The notes beneath the pieces are model-generated. The model saw only the letters and a program-made list of their open reading frames with translations, was not told the DNA's origin and did no database searches. Below are positions 44,842-57,071 of a DNA stretch of 64,000 bases, piece by piece (positions within the stretch are counted from its first letter, which is position 1; each line of letters opens with the position of its first letter). A program made the position numbers and the translations under genes. Source of the DNA: Cryptomeria japonica (lineage: Eukaryota; Streptophyta; Pinopsida; Cupressales; Cupressaceae). The stretch spans positions 762,915,648 through 762,979,647 of the forward strand of contig NC_081414.1 of the NCBI RefSeq assembly GCF_030272615.1. The letters are read 5' to 3'.

Positions 44842-45740
44842 TTATAACTCATCGTTATACTTTATGTCCATGTATATTGCTGCATGAACCAAGTCCAGAA
44901 GATCACAAGAATTATTCCAAATTTTTAAATTCTCAAAAAATAGAACTAAGAAAGCTAGCTTGTCACCAACTTTTTTACCCTCCCTCCTCATGCAAATGAT
45001 GTTTATGTGACCAAATATACAAATGAGATATTTTAAATTGTCCACCAACCCTTTGCATTTCCAATTCGAAGAGGCTTCATTTTTTAGTAGAAGGATTGTG
45101 TTTCTTGAAATTCTCCTTCAATAATAATACAATTGTACTTTCTTCCCTTAATGATGATCAGACCATAATAGGTGACAACCATCTCAACAAATATCAAGGA
45201 TTTCACTCCCAAGTTTTTCATCAAAGCCAACACAACATTTCCTCTATGTTCTATGACGACCCCACCCCCACTTGTCTAACTTATGTTCTCTTTGGACAAG
45301 CTATGAAATTTTATCTTTAGCTAACCTAAATGGAGGGGGTAAATCCAAGGGGGGGCAATAAATATAGATAAAGAGTTGGTTAAGCGCCACTAATTCACAA
45401 TATGCTAATCCAGAATGGAGGGGGGAGCTGATTGTTTTCTTTTTTCAAGGCTTCTCAAGTTGTCTTTAACATTAGAAATAATGGGAGTGACAAGCACCTC
45501 TAAGAAACTCCTCCTATGCTTGAAGATTATGTTGTTTCTTTCTTTCTAGACACCACATAGAATGAAAGAAATCCTACGACCATAGCTCTTGAATAAAGGG
45601 ATGGCTTGAAGGGGGTGCCAACTGGAAACACATTCTTTCAACTCTCTAGGCCAAACCCAATTTATAAAAAATAGATTGGAGATGTTGGGTTTGATAGCCC
45701 ATGAGAAATCATAGTGAAACATGATGTGATTGATGCTTTC
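44842..45740 (-). pseudogene. LINE ORF2 C-terminal fragment (zf-RVT end and RNase H), copy 1
   Basis: On the minus strand a region homologous to 54806-55690 shows the end of the RT zinc-binding region (a WKKRNSIIF-like stretch in the other copy). An RNase H-like domain follows, with an INFD start and an HMRREGKKVGDKLAFL end in 44842-45048. Plant LINEs often carry this C-terminal RNase H. Stops are frequent and the RT core is absent. Confidence 0.7.
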
Positions 45741-46740
45741 TTCTTATTTCCTTTATAGTTATGGCTATAGCTAATTATAGTTAATTAGATTAAGGGTTCA
45801 ATTATAGATAAGGTTGGATTATGGTAGGGAATTAATTACTATTAAGGTTAAGATTAGAGTTTAATTAGGGTTTGGATTCAGTTAGGTTAGGGTTAGGGCT
45901 TAATTAGGGTTAGAGTTCAATTACTGTTAGTGTTAGGGATAACATTTAGTTAGGAGAAGGGTTCGATTAGGGTTAGGTTTAGGTCTAGGGTTAAATTATT
46001 TTTAGATTAGGGTTAGGTTTAAATTTATATTAGGGCCAGGGTTAAGTTTCTAGATTAGGCTCAAGCTTAGGTATGCGTATGGTTTCTATTTAAGGAAAAT
46101 CCTTAGGGATAGGGTTTAATTAAAATTAGTGTTAGGGTTAGGTCTACAATTTGGTTAGGATAGGGTTAGTATTACAATTCAATTATGGTTAAATTAAGGT
46201 TATAGTTAGTGTCAGGATTTAAATATGTTTACTCTTTAAGGAACAAGCATTGTGTTAGGGTTAGGATTCTATGTTAAATCTTAGGTTTAAGGTTATGGTT
46301 AATGTTTAATTAGGGTTAATGTTGGCAGTTAGTTAGAGTTAGGGTTAAATTATGTGTTATATTAACATAAAGGTTTAATTAGGGTTAGGGTTCAATCAGG
46401 GTTAGATTAGGGATCAGTTCAAGGTTAGTTTGGGTTTAGGATTAAGGTTATGCTAGGGGTAAGGTTCAACTTCAAGATGGTGTTTAACTAGTGTAATCTA
46501 GTGAATATTAGGGTTAGGTTGTCAGTAGGATTAAATTATGGTTAGATTGTTGGTAGATTTGATGTTAGGTTAGGATTGAAGTTATGATACAATTACAATT
46601 ACTATTCTAGGTATAATCTTGGTCTTAGGATTGAATTGGGATTTGAGATAGTATTACAATTCAATCAAGATTCATTTAGGGTTAATGTTAATGTTAAGAT
46701 TCAAATAAGGTTAGGGTTAATGTTAATGTCCAATGTTGAC
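45741..46740 (+). repeat. Degenerate TTAGGG-type satellite, block copy 1
   Basis: About 1 kb of ATTAGGGTTAG variants, matched by 55690-56700. No coding frames are supported. Confidence 0.85.
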
Positions 46741-47390
46741 CTAAATAAATATTATATCAAATTAACATAGAGAAAATAATGATTGTTTAAAAATATACAT
46801 TGAATATATTTTGTTTAATACTTCAAAAATTATGGCTAGAGAATCTAAAATAAAAGATTACCTCTTATGTAGGACTCTAACATGGGTTATTCCCAAATAA
46901 CTTATTGCCTAATTTATCATGAGACCTAATAAGTGGACATCCAATACATTTTATTTTAATTTAATACATTATAATAGAAACCAAAAAGTAGAAAAAACTA
47001 TCATATATGTAAGACTATAATAAAATCATATGCTCAAATGAAATTTACTTTTAAATACTACTATATAATAATTAAACTTCAATCTTAATAGAAAACTAAC
47101 AGTAACTATAACCATAAACATAACCTTAATTATAATAATAATCACAAGGTTACAAGTAATCTTAACACAAATGTTAATTTTAGTCTAAATCATAGCATTC
47201 ATATTAATTCTAATTTTATGATTTATTCTACAAAATTATAATGCTAAATATACTATGTGACATTTTATGGTTTGTTGACTTTTAGATCTAAGTAGCACAT
47301 TTCATTCAACTATAAATAATAATAAAATAACAAAGATAAAAAAGAATTAAAATAAAATAACCTGAATTTAGAGTTCAAATCATGTCATGA
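46741..47390 (+). repeat. AT-rich satellite companion unit and flank
   Basis: 46741-47107 is shared with 56701-57071 and related to 40330-40620. It has the landmark ATGAGACCTAATAAGTGGAC. 47108-47390 is AT-rich flank without a recognised feature. Confidence 0.75.
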
Positions 47391-49230
47391 TGTTATCCTC
47401 TTTGATCCGTGACAAATACAAAAGAAGGGGTCAAATTTTTAAATCTCTCCTAGGATGTGACGGAAAAGCTAAACACATTGGCTACAATTTCATATAAAAA
47501 AATCCCACAAGTAGTCTCAAATGTAGACAATACTTGCTCTCTCTCACCAGTTATTCATCGACGACGCTATCCTATATGGACAATCTACATTATAAGAGGC
47601 CAAAATTATTAAACAAGTGCTTCGTGATTATTGGACTGCCTCTAGTCAACAAATAAATAAAGAAAAATCGAACATTTATTTCTTCAATACGAGCCCTCAA
47701 ATGCATCATCAGACCGTAACCCTTCTAGGTTTTAGAACGGACAAACTACCAACCACCTATCTGGTTTCCCACTATTCAATGGAGTAGAAATTTTTTCCAA
47801 GAAAATGGATAACTGGAGGGGCAAGTGGTTATCAATGGCAGGGAGGCTGACAACAATTAAATCCAAAAAGTATGCCATAGAAAATCAAGTCACAGCGAAG
47901 GTTCCTATGGGATGGTGCCAATGATAAACATAGCATCCCTCTGCTACTATGGGATATACTCAAGATGCTCAAGGAAAATGGTGGCGCAGGTATCAGAGAC
48001 ATTCGTATCTAAAACTGCGCATTGAGATTCAAATTAGTTTGGTTGATGTACAAAGAATCCAATGCTCTATGGAGCCAAGTCCTCTAACACAGATATCTAG
48101 ACAATGGAAAACCAGAAATAATACTAATTTTAGCAAATCCACCAAATGGTTCTGCAATTTAGAATTTAAAGGTTAAATGTCTTGACCTCATCACCGGCCA
48201 TTTATCATAGAAAATTTTATATGGACGGAGGGACGCCTTCTGGACGGACTCTTGTAACGGATATCGATGGTTTGGCAGAGGCCCAAGATGTGGTCATCCC
48301 TATATATGGAGAGAAGGTTCAAGACAATATGCTAATTAGTTGGGACGAAAGGATGGCCAGCTTCAAATGGAGGGATTTCAGTATGTTAGACCATAGAATT
48401 AAACAAATTCTCTTGGATGAACTTATCAGACACCATGTGGTTATTACAAAGGGCAAAGATGAAATCTTCTGGTTCGTGGCTAAGTCTGGAAATTGCTCAC
48501 CAAAGATGGGATATGAGATATCATAGAGAAATCGAAAGATGCTCATAGCTATCAGAATACTGCTGGAATACCAATATTCTTGCTAAAGAAGGCTCCTTCC
48601 CGTGGATAGCAATACATAATAGGATCTTGACAGGACAAATATTGATGAGGCTTGGCTTCATGGGTCCCTTTCGATGCCCTCTTTGCAATCAACACGACGA
48701 AGATGTAGATTATATTCTAGTGCAATGTGAAATGACACAAACATGCTGGAGGCTCTTCTGTAGAAAACTCAATTGGTAAGGACCTTTACCGAATACATAG
48801 AAAGAGATATTTACCAGTTGGCAACCTTTAAATAATGGATCACAGTGGGTAGGTCTTTCGTATGCAACACTATTCATGATCATATGGCAACTTTGGAGGG
48901 AAATAAATAGGCGAATTTTTAAAGACAACCCTACTCCAATTAGCACCATACTAAACAAGATAGGAGGGAAACGAATAAGCGAATACTAAACAAGCTAGAG
49001 ATAGGTATCTATGAACATGTTTGAATGTCAAAGTTATGGACAAAAAGTACAATTTCTTTTCATGTTTGGATGACCAAATGACTAAAATTTGGAAACACCT
49101 AATTTCCTCAAAAGAGAGTATAATAAAGAATGAAGATAAATGTCCTACTATTCATTGTTGTCTTCTTTCTTTTGAAAGGTTCAAATTAAATTTTGATGGC
49201 GCTTTCAAGGTGAATCCTGGTCCATTATAA
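47390..49230 (+). pseudogene. LINE ORF2 fragment: RT end, zinc-binding region and RNase H start
   Basis: The plus strand shows the end of a non-LTR RT: a LIRDKYKRRG region, then catalytic FIDD at 47554-47565 followed by AILYGQS, and QQINKEKSNIYF, as in the thumb-proximal part of plant LINE RTs. 48182-48526 has an EIFWFVAKSGNCSPKMGYEI motif. The RT zinc-binding region has CPLCNQ...ILVQCE near 48680-48730 and IIWQLWREINRRIFK near 48870. 49150-49230 starts an RNase H (KLNFDGAFKVNPGP). It is 5' truncated and has frameshifts and stops. Confidence 0.82.
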
Positions 49231-51216
49231 TCACTTACATAATGCATCTCCTCATCAAGGAAGTCGAAGGGAAACTTGCAAGAGACCTTAAATGGGGGTA
49301 GGTGCTTAAAGAAGGACACACTGGTGGTCTGTTAAGGCCCAACTCCCTTGGCTCAATAGAGAAAGGAAGACAAAGAGGTTATATTAGTAACTTAATACTT
49401 TATTTTACATAAGCCATTAATATATTTTCTTTCCTAAATTTTTATAAACTCTCACAATCAAATAGGACATTACTACCTCTATCCAAGAAGATAACAAGTC
49501 TCACATTTCTAATCTCTTTCTAATTGTATTATCTTATATGCTCTAATAAAGTTTTCTAGTATTTGAATTCATGAAGTGAGGGTACAAAATCTATAAATAA
49601 AACCTACAAATTTGATTGTCATTATGCATGGTAAGGTATTCAATATTGGGATAAGATGGCTTGCTCCTTGCATAATGTTTATAATATTTTACTCATTATT
49701 GTGTTTGTTGTGCACCTAGAGGAACCTCCATGGATGTCCATCACTAAAAGTTCGCATTCTGGGGACCACTTTATATGTTGTATATACCATCTAAAAATAT
49801 ATTTAATGTGGGTGCAACCAATTGATTTTGAAGGCTCATATTTTTTTTGTCAATCATTACTATTGTAAAGTGGGTCACTCTAGTGCTACTTGGCTCATAA
49901 ATAAGAAAATTTAGTCAATTTGACAAAAAAATGATCATGTTATTGAAGATTTTGTCACTTCTTTAGTCATAAGATGGAATGATATTACTAGTTTTCTTGC
50001 TTGGGCCCACAAAAGAAGCTTAGAGTTGGTTAACTCATGCACTATGAAACCAGAATCTTTGGAGCAATTTGTCTTTTAGCCACCTTGACTTTAGGTTGAG
50101 TGTTTGTATGTTTTATTGAAGTTTTTTATTTGTTAGTTGTTTCTCTTGGTTGTCCTTTTCGGTTTTGTAGTTGTAATTTCTTTATCTTTATGAACAAAGG
50201 TCTGGACCCTTTCAAAATCCTTGCTTACCTTATTAAAAACATAGATATCCAATCTGAAATGTGGGATATAGAAAACCATCTATACCCAACATATATTATA
50301 ACTGGATCCAGTTATTAGAAAACAAAATAACAAAACCTAATTCAACTATGGTTAGATGTAGAACATTTAGATAAGAAAAATGATAGAATGATTTGAAAGA
50401 GTTACTCATATGGAAAAGGGAAAGGCAACAAACAAAATGTGCATTACTTTTAAAGGCAGACAACCACTTTATAATGGTAGAAGAATATGTCTATTATTGA
50501 TGATTCATATTTTTCCAAATGAGATTAAATTATATATTTTGTAATAGTTGAAATTTATGCTTCTTAGGTGTAGAATTTTTTTATAAATATTTAGATTGCT
50601 AAATTTAAATATTCTTCTCAATTCTAATTTGAACTTGTGACTTCTTACTAGTGCACATGTTTTTAATCTCTTCAATTATATAAAATAACATTCCAATATA
50701 GTAACTTTAAAATGAATAGAAATACACTGCACATAAATTATTTGTTATTTAATCTTGAACTTGTATTGAAGAGTGGAAATTTCAATTAGCAACCATAGAT
50801 AGCATCCTTTGTCAAAAGGTAGTGCTTCAATAAAAACATCTTCATATCTATTTGCTCAATTCAACTAAAATGGGATATCAAATTTATATATGTCACAATT
50901 TAATGTATGAAATATCTTTTGAGCATACATACATATACTGATGCAAAAAGTTGTTGTAGATTTTAGAACTGTACTGATGAAAAGTCCATAAATCAAAATA
51001 AAATGAAAAATAGTTTAAACAATCTTAATAGAAAAATATTTCAAATTCAATTGAAACTAAGAAATAATAAACCTTTTAAATTGATCAAATTTATTTTCAT
51101 AATTTTTCCCATACAATTCCTACCTTAATATACAATCTAAAATATATAGAATCATCTATTCTAAATTGATCAATCTATCAAGAAACAATCCAAAAATTCT
51201 CTTGCTCAGATGAAAT
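49231..51216. other. AT-rich stretch, possible LINE 3' remnants then no recognised feature
   Basis: 49231-50320 may contain decayed LINE 3' sequence, because stretches near 49980-50210 resemble the tail seen after plant LINE RNase H, but this is weak. 50330-51216 is AT-rich and may be the 3' flank of the F-box gene. No poly(A) signal could be singled out. Confidence 0.4.
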
Positions 51217-52347
51217 TTATATTTTCATGCCTGGCTTAGGTTGAAAGCTAAATGCTAAGTCAGACCTAAAAAATCTTAGAGTCCGAGGAAGTCTGATCTG
51301 ACTCCAGCATCTCTCAGACAAACTATAAACAAATAGCTTTCTATTACTATGCCCACTTTCGAAACACAGAAAATTCCCAACCCCAACAAACTGACCCTCC
51401 GTGCCAGACAGCTCCATTCCACCTGAAAAACCCGGCTTTATAAATTGACGACACATGGTAGAAGGCATTCTTGTCAGCTCCTTCCAGCTCCATATCGACT
51501 TCTCCTCCTCCCAAAACAATTCCCATGCAATCGCCTGAAAGTTCACTGTGCTCCAGTTTCCAGCAAATTGTAAATATCTTACCACAAACAGGATCGTCGA
51601 CCCACAAACAACTAGTTGACTGATCCATGACTTTATCATATCCCCCAGAATTGATAGATTCGCCTCTGGAAAAGACACGAATTCCGATCGCTTAGATTCC
51701 ATGTCCCAAATCAGAAATTCCATCTCACCTAAACAACAGATGAGAAGACCTTTTGCACAAAGAATGGTAACAACATGAAAATCCCCTTTGGGCAGAGGTA
51801 TTTCAACTTCAATCCCCCACGACATTTCAAAGCAATGGTAAATTTGTATTGAACGAGGGGTTTCTTCGTTTGGCAGACACACAATTTTGTAGGATTCCCC
51901 GTTGTCCATTATTGCCATTACAATGAAATTCTTTGCTATGGCTGGGGGAATATCTCTGTACACGCCTGTAAGTGGATTACAGATCATATACGCTTTCTGA
52001 GGCTGTGCTATTTCGATTAGCAGTAGGCCTGCACCTGATGTAGTACAAAATCGCGAATAGCCTTGTGAGAGATTTTTAGTTGTTGGCCTTGGCAAGAAAC
52101 AAAGTGAAATAGTCTTCCATGATTGCGTGAGAAAACAGTACGCTACGGCATGCGTTTCATTGCAGAGGAGAAACCATGGATCTCTCTGCGGCAATAGAGA
52201 CATAAATCTGCAGGAGGATAAGAGCATATTCCACTCTTTACACACAATGAGAAATCGAGAACTGAACTCCATCGGTAGAGTCGAAAACATCCTTTCAATT
52301 ATGTGATCAGGGCATTCGGACCAAACTGATTCTTCTTCAGTGTATAT
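51217..52347 (-). CDS. F-box protein, 5' end cut at a duplication edge
   Basis: F-box proteins bind SKP1 in SCF ubiquitin ligases and bring a substrate through a C-terminal domain. The frame is open from the block edge at 52347 to a stop at 51217, about 376 codons. An F-box is visible at its start: a WSECPDHIIERMF segment, then STLPM and a VCKEWN-x-LL helix. A long C-terminal part follows with kelch/F-box-associated features (LIWDME, WSWKEL, a late CWSQIRLP). The F-box is incomplete if translation starts at the first in-frame ATG (52290). The 19 codons upstream continue the motif but contain no ATG. Base composition is less AT-rich than the surroundings. It is probably a host gene or a recent pseudogene; the exact subfamily is not assigned. 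Confidence 0.8.
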   Translation of the reverse strand: MYTEEESVWSECPDHIIERMFSTLPMEFSSRFLIVCKEWNMLLSSCRFMSLLPQRDPWFLLCNETHAVAYCFLTQSWKTISLCFLPRPTTKNLSQGYSRFCTTSGAGLLLIEIAQPQKAYMICNPLTGVYRDIPPAIAKNFIVMAIMDNGESYKIVCLPNEETPRSIQIYHCFEMSWGIEVEIPLPKGDFHVVTILCAKGLLICCLGEMEFLIWDMESKRSEFVSFPEANLSILGDMIKSWISQLVVCGSTILFVVRYLQFAGNWSTVNFQAIAWELFWEEEKSIWSWKELTRMPSTMCRQFIKPGFSGGMELSGTEGQFVGVGNFLCFESGHSNRKLFVYSLSERCWSQIRLPRTLRFFRSDLAFSFQPKPGMKI

Positions 52348-52905
52348 ATTATGGTTAGGATCAAATTAGGATTAAAGTTGAATAAGAATTAGGGTTTGAG
52401 CTAAAATTCAATTAGGATCTCTTATAAGATAGAATTTTTTTAATTGACATGTATTTTCTATTGTTTTCACTACTCAAAATCTGTGAGATAGACATATTTA
52501 TGATAAATAATGTTTAGCACAAAAATATATTGTGTTTTCTTCCAAATGTCACAAACTTTAAATGTCCAACTTTATAATATTTAAATTAGTAATTGTATTC
52601 ATAGATTGAATTGACACCATCATTAATATCATTTACAATTAATTTATATCAAATATATGAAATAAAATATTGATAAAATAGAATAGATCTAGTAACCTAT
52701 TTACAACACTATCAATGATTTGATTTCAATGCTTATCAAGAACAATTTGTTTGAGTATATCATTTGTATTTTGAATCATTAATATCTATTGAATCCATTG
52801 TTTATTAATCCATCTTTTATGGTACTCTATTTTATTTCATATAATACACTTAAAAATAATCTCTAGAAAACTTTAAATATCAACCCATCAAAGGTAAGTA
52901 TCCTT
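52348..52905. other. AT-rich stretch, block copy 2
   Basis: Satellite edge and AT-rich sequence matching 42315-42863. No gene is seen. Confidence 0.6.
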
Positions 52906-54800
52906 GTGCCATTTCACAGTATTGCATACCTACATAAAAATGCCACCTAGGGTCCATCAGGAGGGTGCACCTAGCATAAAATAGACCTAGAAAATATAGA
53001 ACAACCAAAAAACACTAACAAAAACTAAACTAGAGATAGAGCCAACAACAAAAACCACTAACACAACAAAACCAACCAACCAGCAAAGGCAAAAATGGAT
53101 GGCCTACTAGCTAGAGACATTAGCTTCCTGCCAATCTTTACATAGGCTAAGAAGTTTGTCAAAGAAGGAATTATTTTATTTTGAATATTTAACATAATTA
53201 GGGGTACCAAGATCTAGGGTTTCCTTTACTATGAAAGCTAGGGGCTCCAATGTAGAAGGAGACAGAACATGCCACTTACGCATGGCTCTCGTCCTATCGA
53301 TTTCATCTCGTATAGCTTTGAGAGGCTAATTTTTTGAGAACCATATCCTAAATTTGTTTTTCCATTTCCTCAATCTTGCCCATTAGGAGCTCTCGATTCT
53401 CTTTTAGTTCTAGAATAATTTTGTTCTTATTTTTTTGCATCACCTTCTCAGAGAGCTCATTCAATATACCCTTCACTTTTTCCCAATTATCCAGCTTCTT
53501 GGTCATAACACTTGCCACTTCCCATACACGTTCATCTATAAAATACATAATCCATTTATCCTCTCTTAGGTTCTCGCCTTGGCAATTGCCTCTAGTCTAT
53601 TAACTTTTGTAATTGCCACATCAAACTATGAGAGAAGCCATTTGATAGCCATTTGCTATCTTTCCACATTCTTCTCTAGTTTTAAAATCATAGCTTAAGA
53701 ATCTATGCGGATTTTTTAGGGTCAGGGGGCTCTTGATTAGAGGGAAATGGGGCCATCTCCTCAAACATGGTGGGAGACCACGTAGATTATGAATCCAAAG
53801 AAGTTTCATAGTCCTCTACCTCCTCCTCTTCACTTTATTCCAACATCTTGACATTTTTGGTGAGGGTGAGATAGGAGAGGGATTTTCTTCACCTCGTTGC
53901 CAGGGTTAACACAATTGGGGTCAAGTTTGGGCTTAGAAGTAGAACCAATAGTTGAGGTGCTTTTACCCATAGGCACCCTAGAGATCTTAATTACTAGATT
54001 GGGTCTAGTAGGGGATTAGAGGGCTTAGAAAGGGACGCACCTGAAGGGGTTAGAGTGAGATGAAAATTTAATAACCTAAGGATTAAACTGTGATGAAGGT
54101 GTAGGAGGTTCTTTGACTTAGCTCTAACAAAAAAGTGGTATAATAATGAATAGACTCAAAAACAAAAGTTCATGTGTATTCCATACGATAGGTCATTTAA
54201 TGTAGGAAAGATCTAAGTGTCAAACCTTTCCTAACAACCATAGAGGGTGAATAATTTCATCAAATAAGGATTTCATCCTTCTATTTTCTAGGGAGTTCTT
54301 CTCTACTGTAGCTGATTTGTACCTTCGACACTCCCTCACCCTCCTTGAAGAATTGCTTGAATCCTTCTTTATATGAGCCTTTTGACTTCATAGGAAAAGT
54401 ATTTCAATCTTGTGGGAGTCTAGTAATGGCTATAATCAATTCCAATGCAACTTTGAAGATGACATTACTAATATACACCTCTCCCTTATGGTAGGCCTCC
54501 ACAAAGTTTTTTGAGAGCTCATGGTCGAAACCCTGCATGCCCTCCACATAACTTTCTAAATTATCCAAGTGATAATTTTTTTCCATATCTTTGGTTTGCA
54601 CTTGAATTCCTCACAGTTATAGAGTTCAACTTGGATTAATTCCACCCCCACCCATTTCCACCACTATGAGCTTCTTAATAGAAACTACGTGGGTGAAGAA
54701 AAAAATAATAGTCTGGTTGTCATAGCACTTACGAGGAGAAATGACATTGATACTCAAATATGACTTACCAAAAGGGAGGTAAGGATTAAAAATGAAAAAT
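52905..54800 (-). pseudogene. Unit U copy 2: unrecognised protein remnant with coiled coil
   Basis: This is the most readable U copy. On the minus strand, 54601-54404 reads with LDNLESYVEGMQGFDHELS and FKVALELIIAITRLP, a compact helical domain. Then come KEGFKQFFKEGEGVSK, a Pro/Ser-rich acidic middle (about 53820-53990), and a coiled coil in 53548-53348 (NWEKVKGILNELSEK, KIEEMEKQI). A conserved end with HVLSPSTLEP and LLSLCKDWQEAN stops at 53107. The estimated protein is about 500 residues. Frameshifts and stops separate the parts. It resembles anonymous repeat-associated plant proteins rather than a named family. Confidence 0.5.
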
Positions 54801-54805
54801 TTGAA

Positions 54806-55690
54806 TTATAACTCATCGTTATACTTTATTTTGATGTATATTGCTGCACAAACCAAATCTAGAAGATCACAAGGATTAGTCCAAATTTTTAAATTCTCAA
54901 AAAATAGACCTAAGAAATCTAGCTTGTCACCAACTTTGTAACCCTCCCTCCTCATGTGAATGATATTGATGTGACCAAAGATACGAATGAGATATTTTAA
55001 ATTGTCCACCAACCCTTCGCATTTCCAATTCGAAGGCGCTTCATTTTTTAGGAGAAGGATTGTGTTTCTTTAAATTCACCTTCAATAATAAAACAATTGT
55101 ATGTTCATCCTTAATGATGATCAGACCATAATAGGCGACAACCATCTCAACAAATATCAAGGATTTCACTCCCAAGTTTTTCATCTAAGCCAACACAACA
55201 TTGCCTCTATGGTCTACGATGACTCCACCCCCACCTGTCTAACTTAGGTTCGCTTTGGACAAGCAGTCAAAGTTTATCTTTAGCCAACCTGAATGGAGGT
55301 GGGTAAATCAAATGGGGGCTATAAATATAGATAAAGAGTTGGTTAAGCCCCACGAATTCGCAATATGCAAATCCACATTGGAGGGTGGAGCAGATTGTTT
55401 TCTTTTTTCAAGGCTTCTCAAGTTTTCTTTAACATTAGAAATAATGGGAGTGACAAGAACCTCTGAGAAGCTCCTCCTATGCTTGAAGATTATGCTATTT
55501 CTTTTTTTCCAGAGACCATGTAGAATGAAAGAAATCCTACCACCATAGATCTTGAATAAAGGGATGGCTTGAAGGGGGTGCCAACTGGAAACACATTCTT
55601 TCAACTCTCTAGGCCAAATCCAATTTATAAAAAATAGATTGGAGATGTTGGGTTTGATAGCCCACGAGAAATCATAGTGAAACATGATGT
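54806..55690 (-). pseudogene. LINE ORF2 C-terminal fragment (zf-RVT end and RNase H), copy 2
   Basis: 55308-55685 is open and shows FHYDFSWAIKPNISNLFF, ELKECVSSWHPLQAIPLF and GLWKKRNSIIFKHR, which is the end of the RT zinc-binding region and its linker. The RNase H follows at about 55290-55080: a WLKINFD start, GGGGVIVDHRGNVV, and a VEMVVAYYG helix with the second acidic residue. The end is in 54806-55012 (INIIHMRREGYKVGDKL). A few stops separate these parts. The RT core is absent. Confidence 0.78.
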
Positions 55691-57071
55691 GATTGATTCT
55701 TTCTTCTTATTTCCTTTATAGTTATGGCTATACCTAATTATAGTTAATTAGATTAAGGGTTCAATTATAGATAAGGTTGGATTATGGTAGGGAATTATTT
55801 ACTATTAAGGTTAAGATTAGAGTTTAATTAGGGATTGAATTTAGTTAGGTTAGGGTTAGGGCTTAATTAGGGTTAGAGTTCGATTAGTGTTAGTGTTAGG
55901 GATAACATTTAGTTAGGAGAAGGGTTCGATTAGGGTTAGGTTTAGATCTAGGGTTCAATTATTTTTAGATTAGGGTTAGGTTTAAATTTATATTAGGTCC
56001 AGGGTTAAGTTTCTAGATTAGGCTCAAGCTTAGGTATGCGTATGGTTTCTATTTAAGGAAAATCCTTAGTGATAGGGTTTAATTAAAATTAGTGTTAGGG
56101 TTAGGGCTACGATTTGGTTAGGATGGGGTAAGTATTACAATTGAATTAGGGTTAAATTAAGGTTATAGTTAGTGTCAGGATTTAAATATGTTTAGTCTTT
56201 AAGGAAAAAGCATTGTGTTAGGGTTATGATTCTATAGTAAATCTTAGGTTTAAGGTTATACTTAATGTTTAATTAAGGTTAATGTTGGCTTTTAGTTAGA
56301 GTTAGGGTTAAATTATGGGTTATATTAACATAAAGGTTTAATTAGGGTTAGGGTTCAATCAGGTTTAGATTAGGGATAAGTTCAAGGTTAGTTTGGGTTT
56401 AGGATTAAGGTTATTCTAGGGGTAGGGTTCAATTTCAAGATGAAGTTTAACTAGTGTAATCTAGTGAATATTAGGGTTAGGTTTTCAGTAGGGTTAAATT
56501 ATGGTTAGATTGTTGTTAGATTTTATTTTAGGTTAGGGTTGTAATTAGGATACAATTACAATTACTATTCTAGGTATAATCTTAGTGTTAGGATTAAATT
56601 GGGATTTGAGATAGTATTACAATTTAATCAAGATTCATTTAGGGTTAAGGTTAATGTTAAGATTCAAATAGGGTTAGGGTTAATGTTAATATCCAATGTT
56701 GACCTAAATAAATATTATATCAATTTAATATAGAGAAAATAATGATTGTTTAAAAATATAGATTAAATATATTTTATTTAATACTTCAAAAATTATGGCT
56801 AGAGAATCTAAAATAAAAGATTTCCTCTTATATAGGACTCTAACATGGGTTATGCCCAAATAACTTATTGCCTAATTTATGATGAGACCTAATAAGTGGA
56901 CATCCAATAGAATTTTATTTTAATTTAATATATTATAATAGAAACCAAAAAGTAGAAAAAACTATCATATAGGTAAGACTATAATTTAATCATATGCTCA
57001 AATGAAATTTACTTTTAAATACTACTGTATAATAATTAAACTTTAATCTTAATAGAAAACTAACAGTAACT
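55690..57071 (+). repeat. TTAGGG-type satellite and AT-rich unit, block copy 2
   Basis: 55740-56700 is TTAGGG-variant satellite; 56701-57071 is the AT-rich companion unit. They match 45741-46740 and 46741-47107. Confidence 0.85.

Larger units (their letters stand above)
42315..47107. repeat. Direct duplication block, copy 1
   Basis: About 4.8 kb, repeated at 52348-57071 in the same orientation and order: satellite edge, AT-rich, unit U, LINE fragment, satellite, AT-rich. Relative to copy 2 it has about 107 extra bases near 42864-42970 and lacks about 41 bases near 43373. Confidence 0.9.
52348..57071. repeat. Direct duplication block, copy 2
   Basis: Same order as 42315-47107, about 4.7 kb. 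The left edge is at ATTATGGTTAGG, directly against the F-box coding frame. The right edge is at AACAGTAACT, directly against gag A copy 3. Confidence 0.9.

Noticed and set aside
51347-51628. A 93-codon minus-strand frame inside the F-box gene
   Set aside because: It is an alternative frame of the F-box coding sequence with no independent support.
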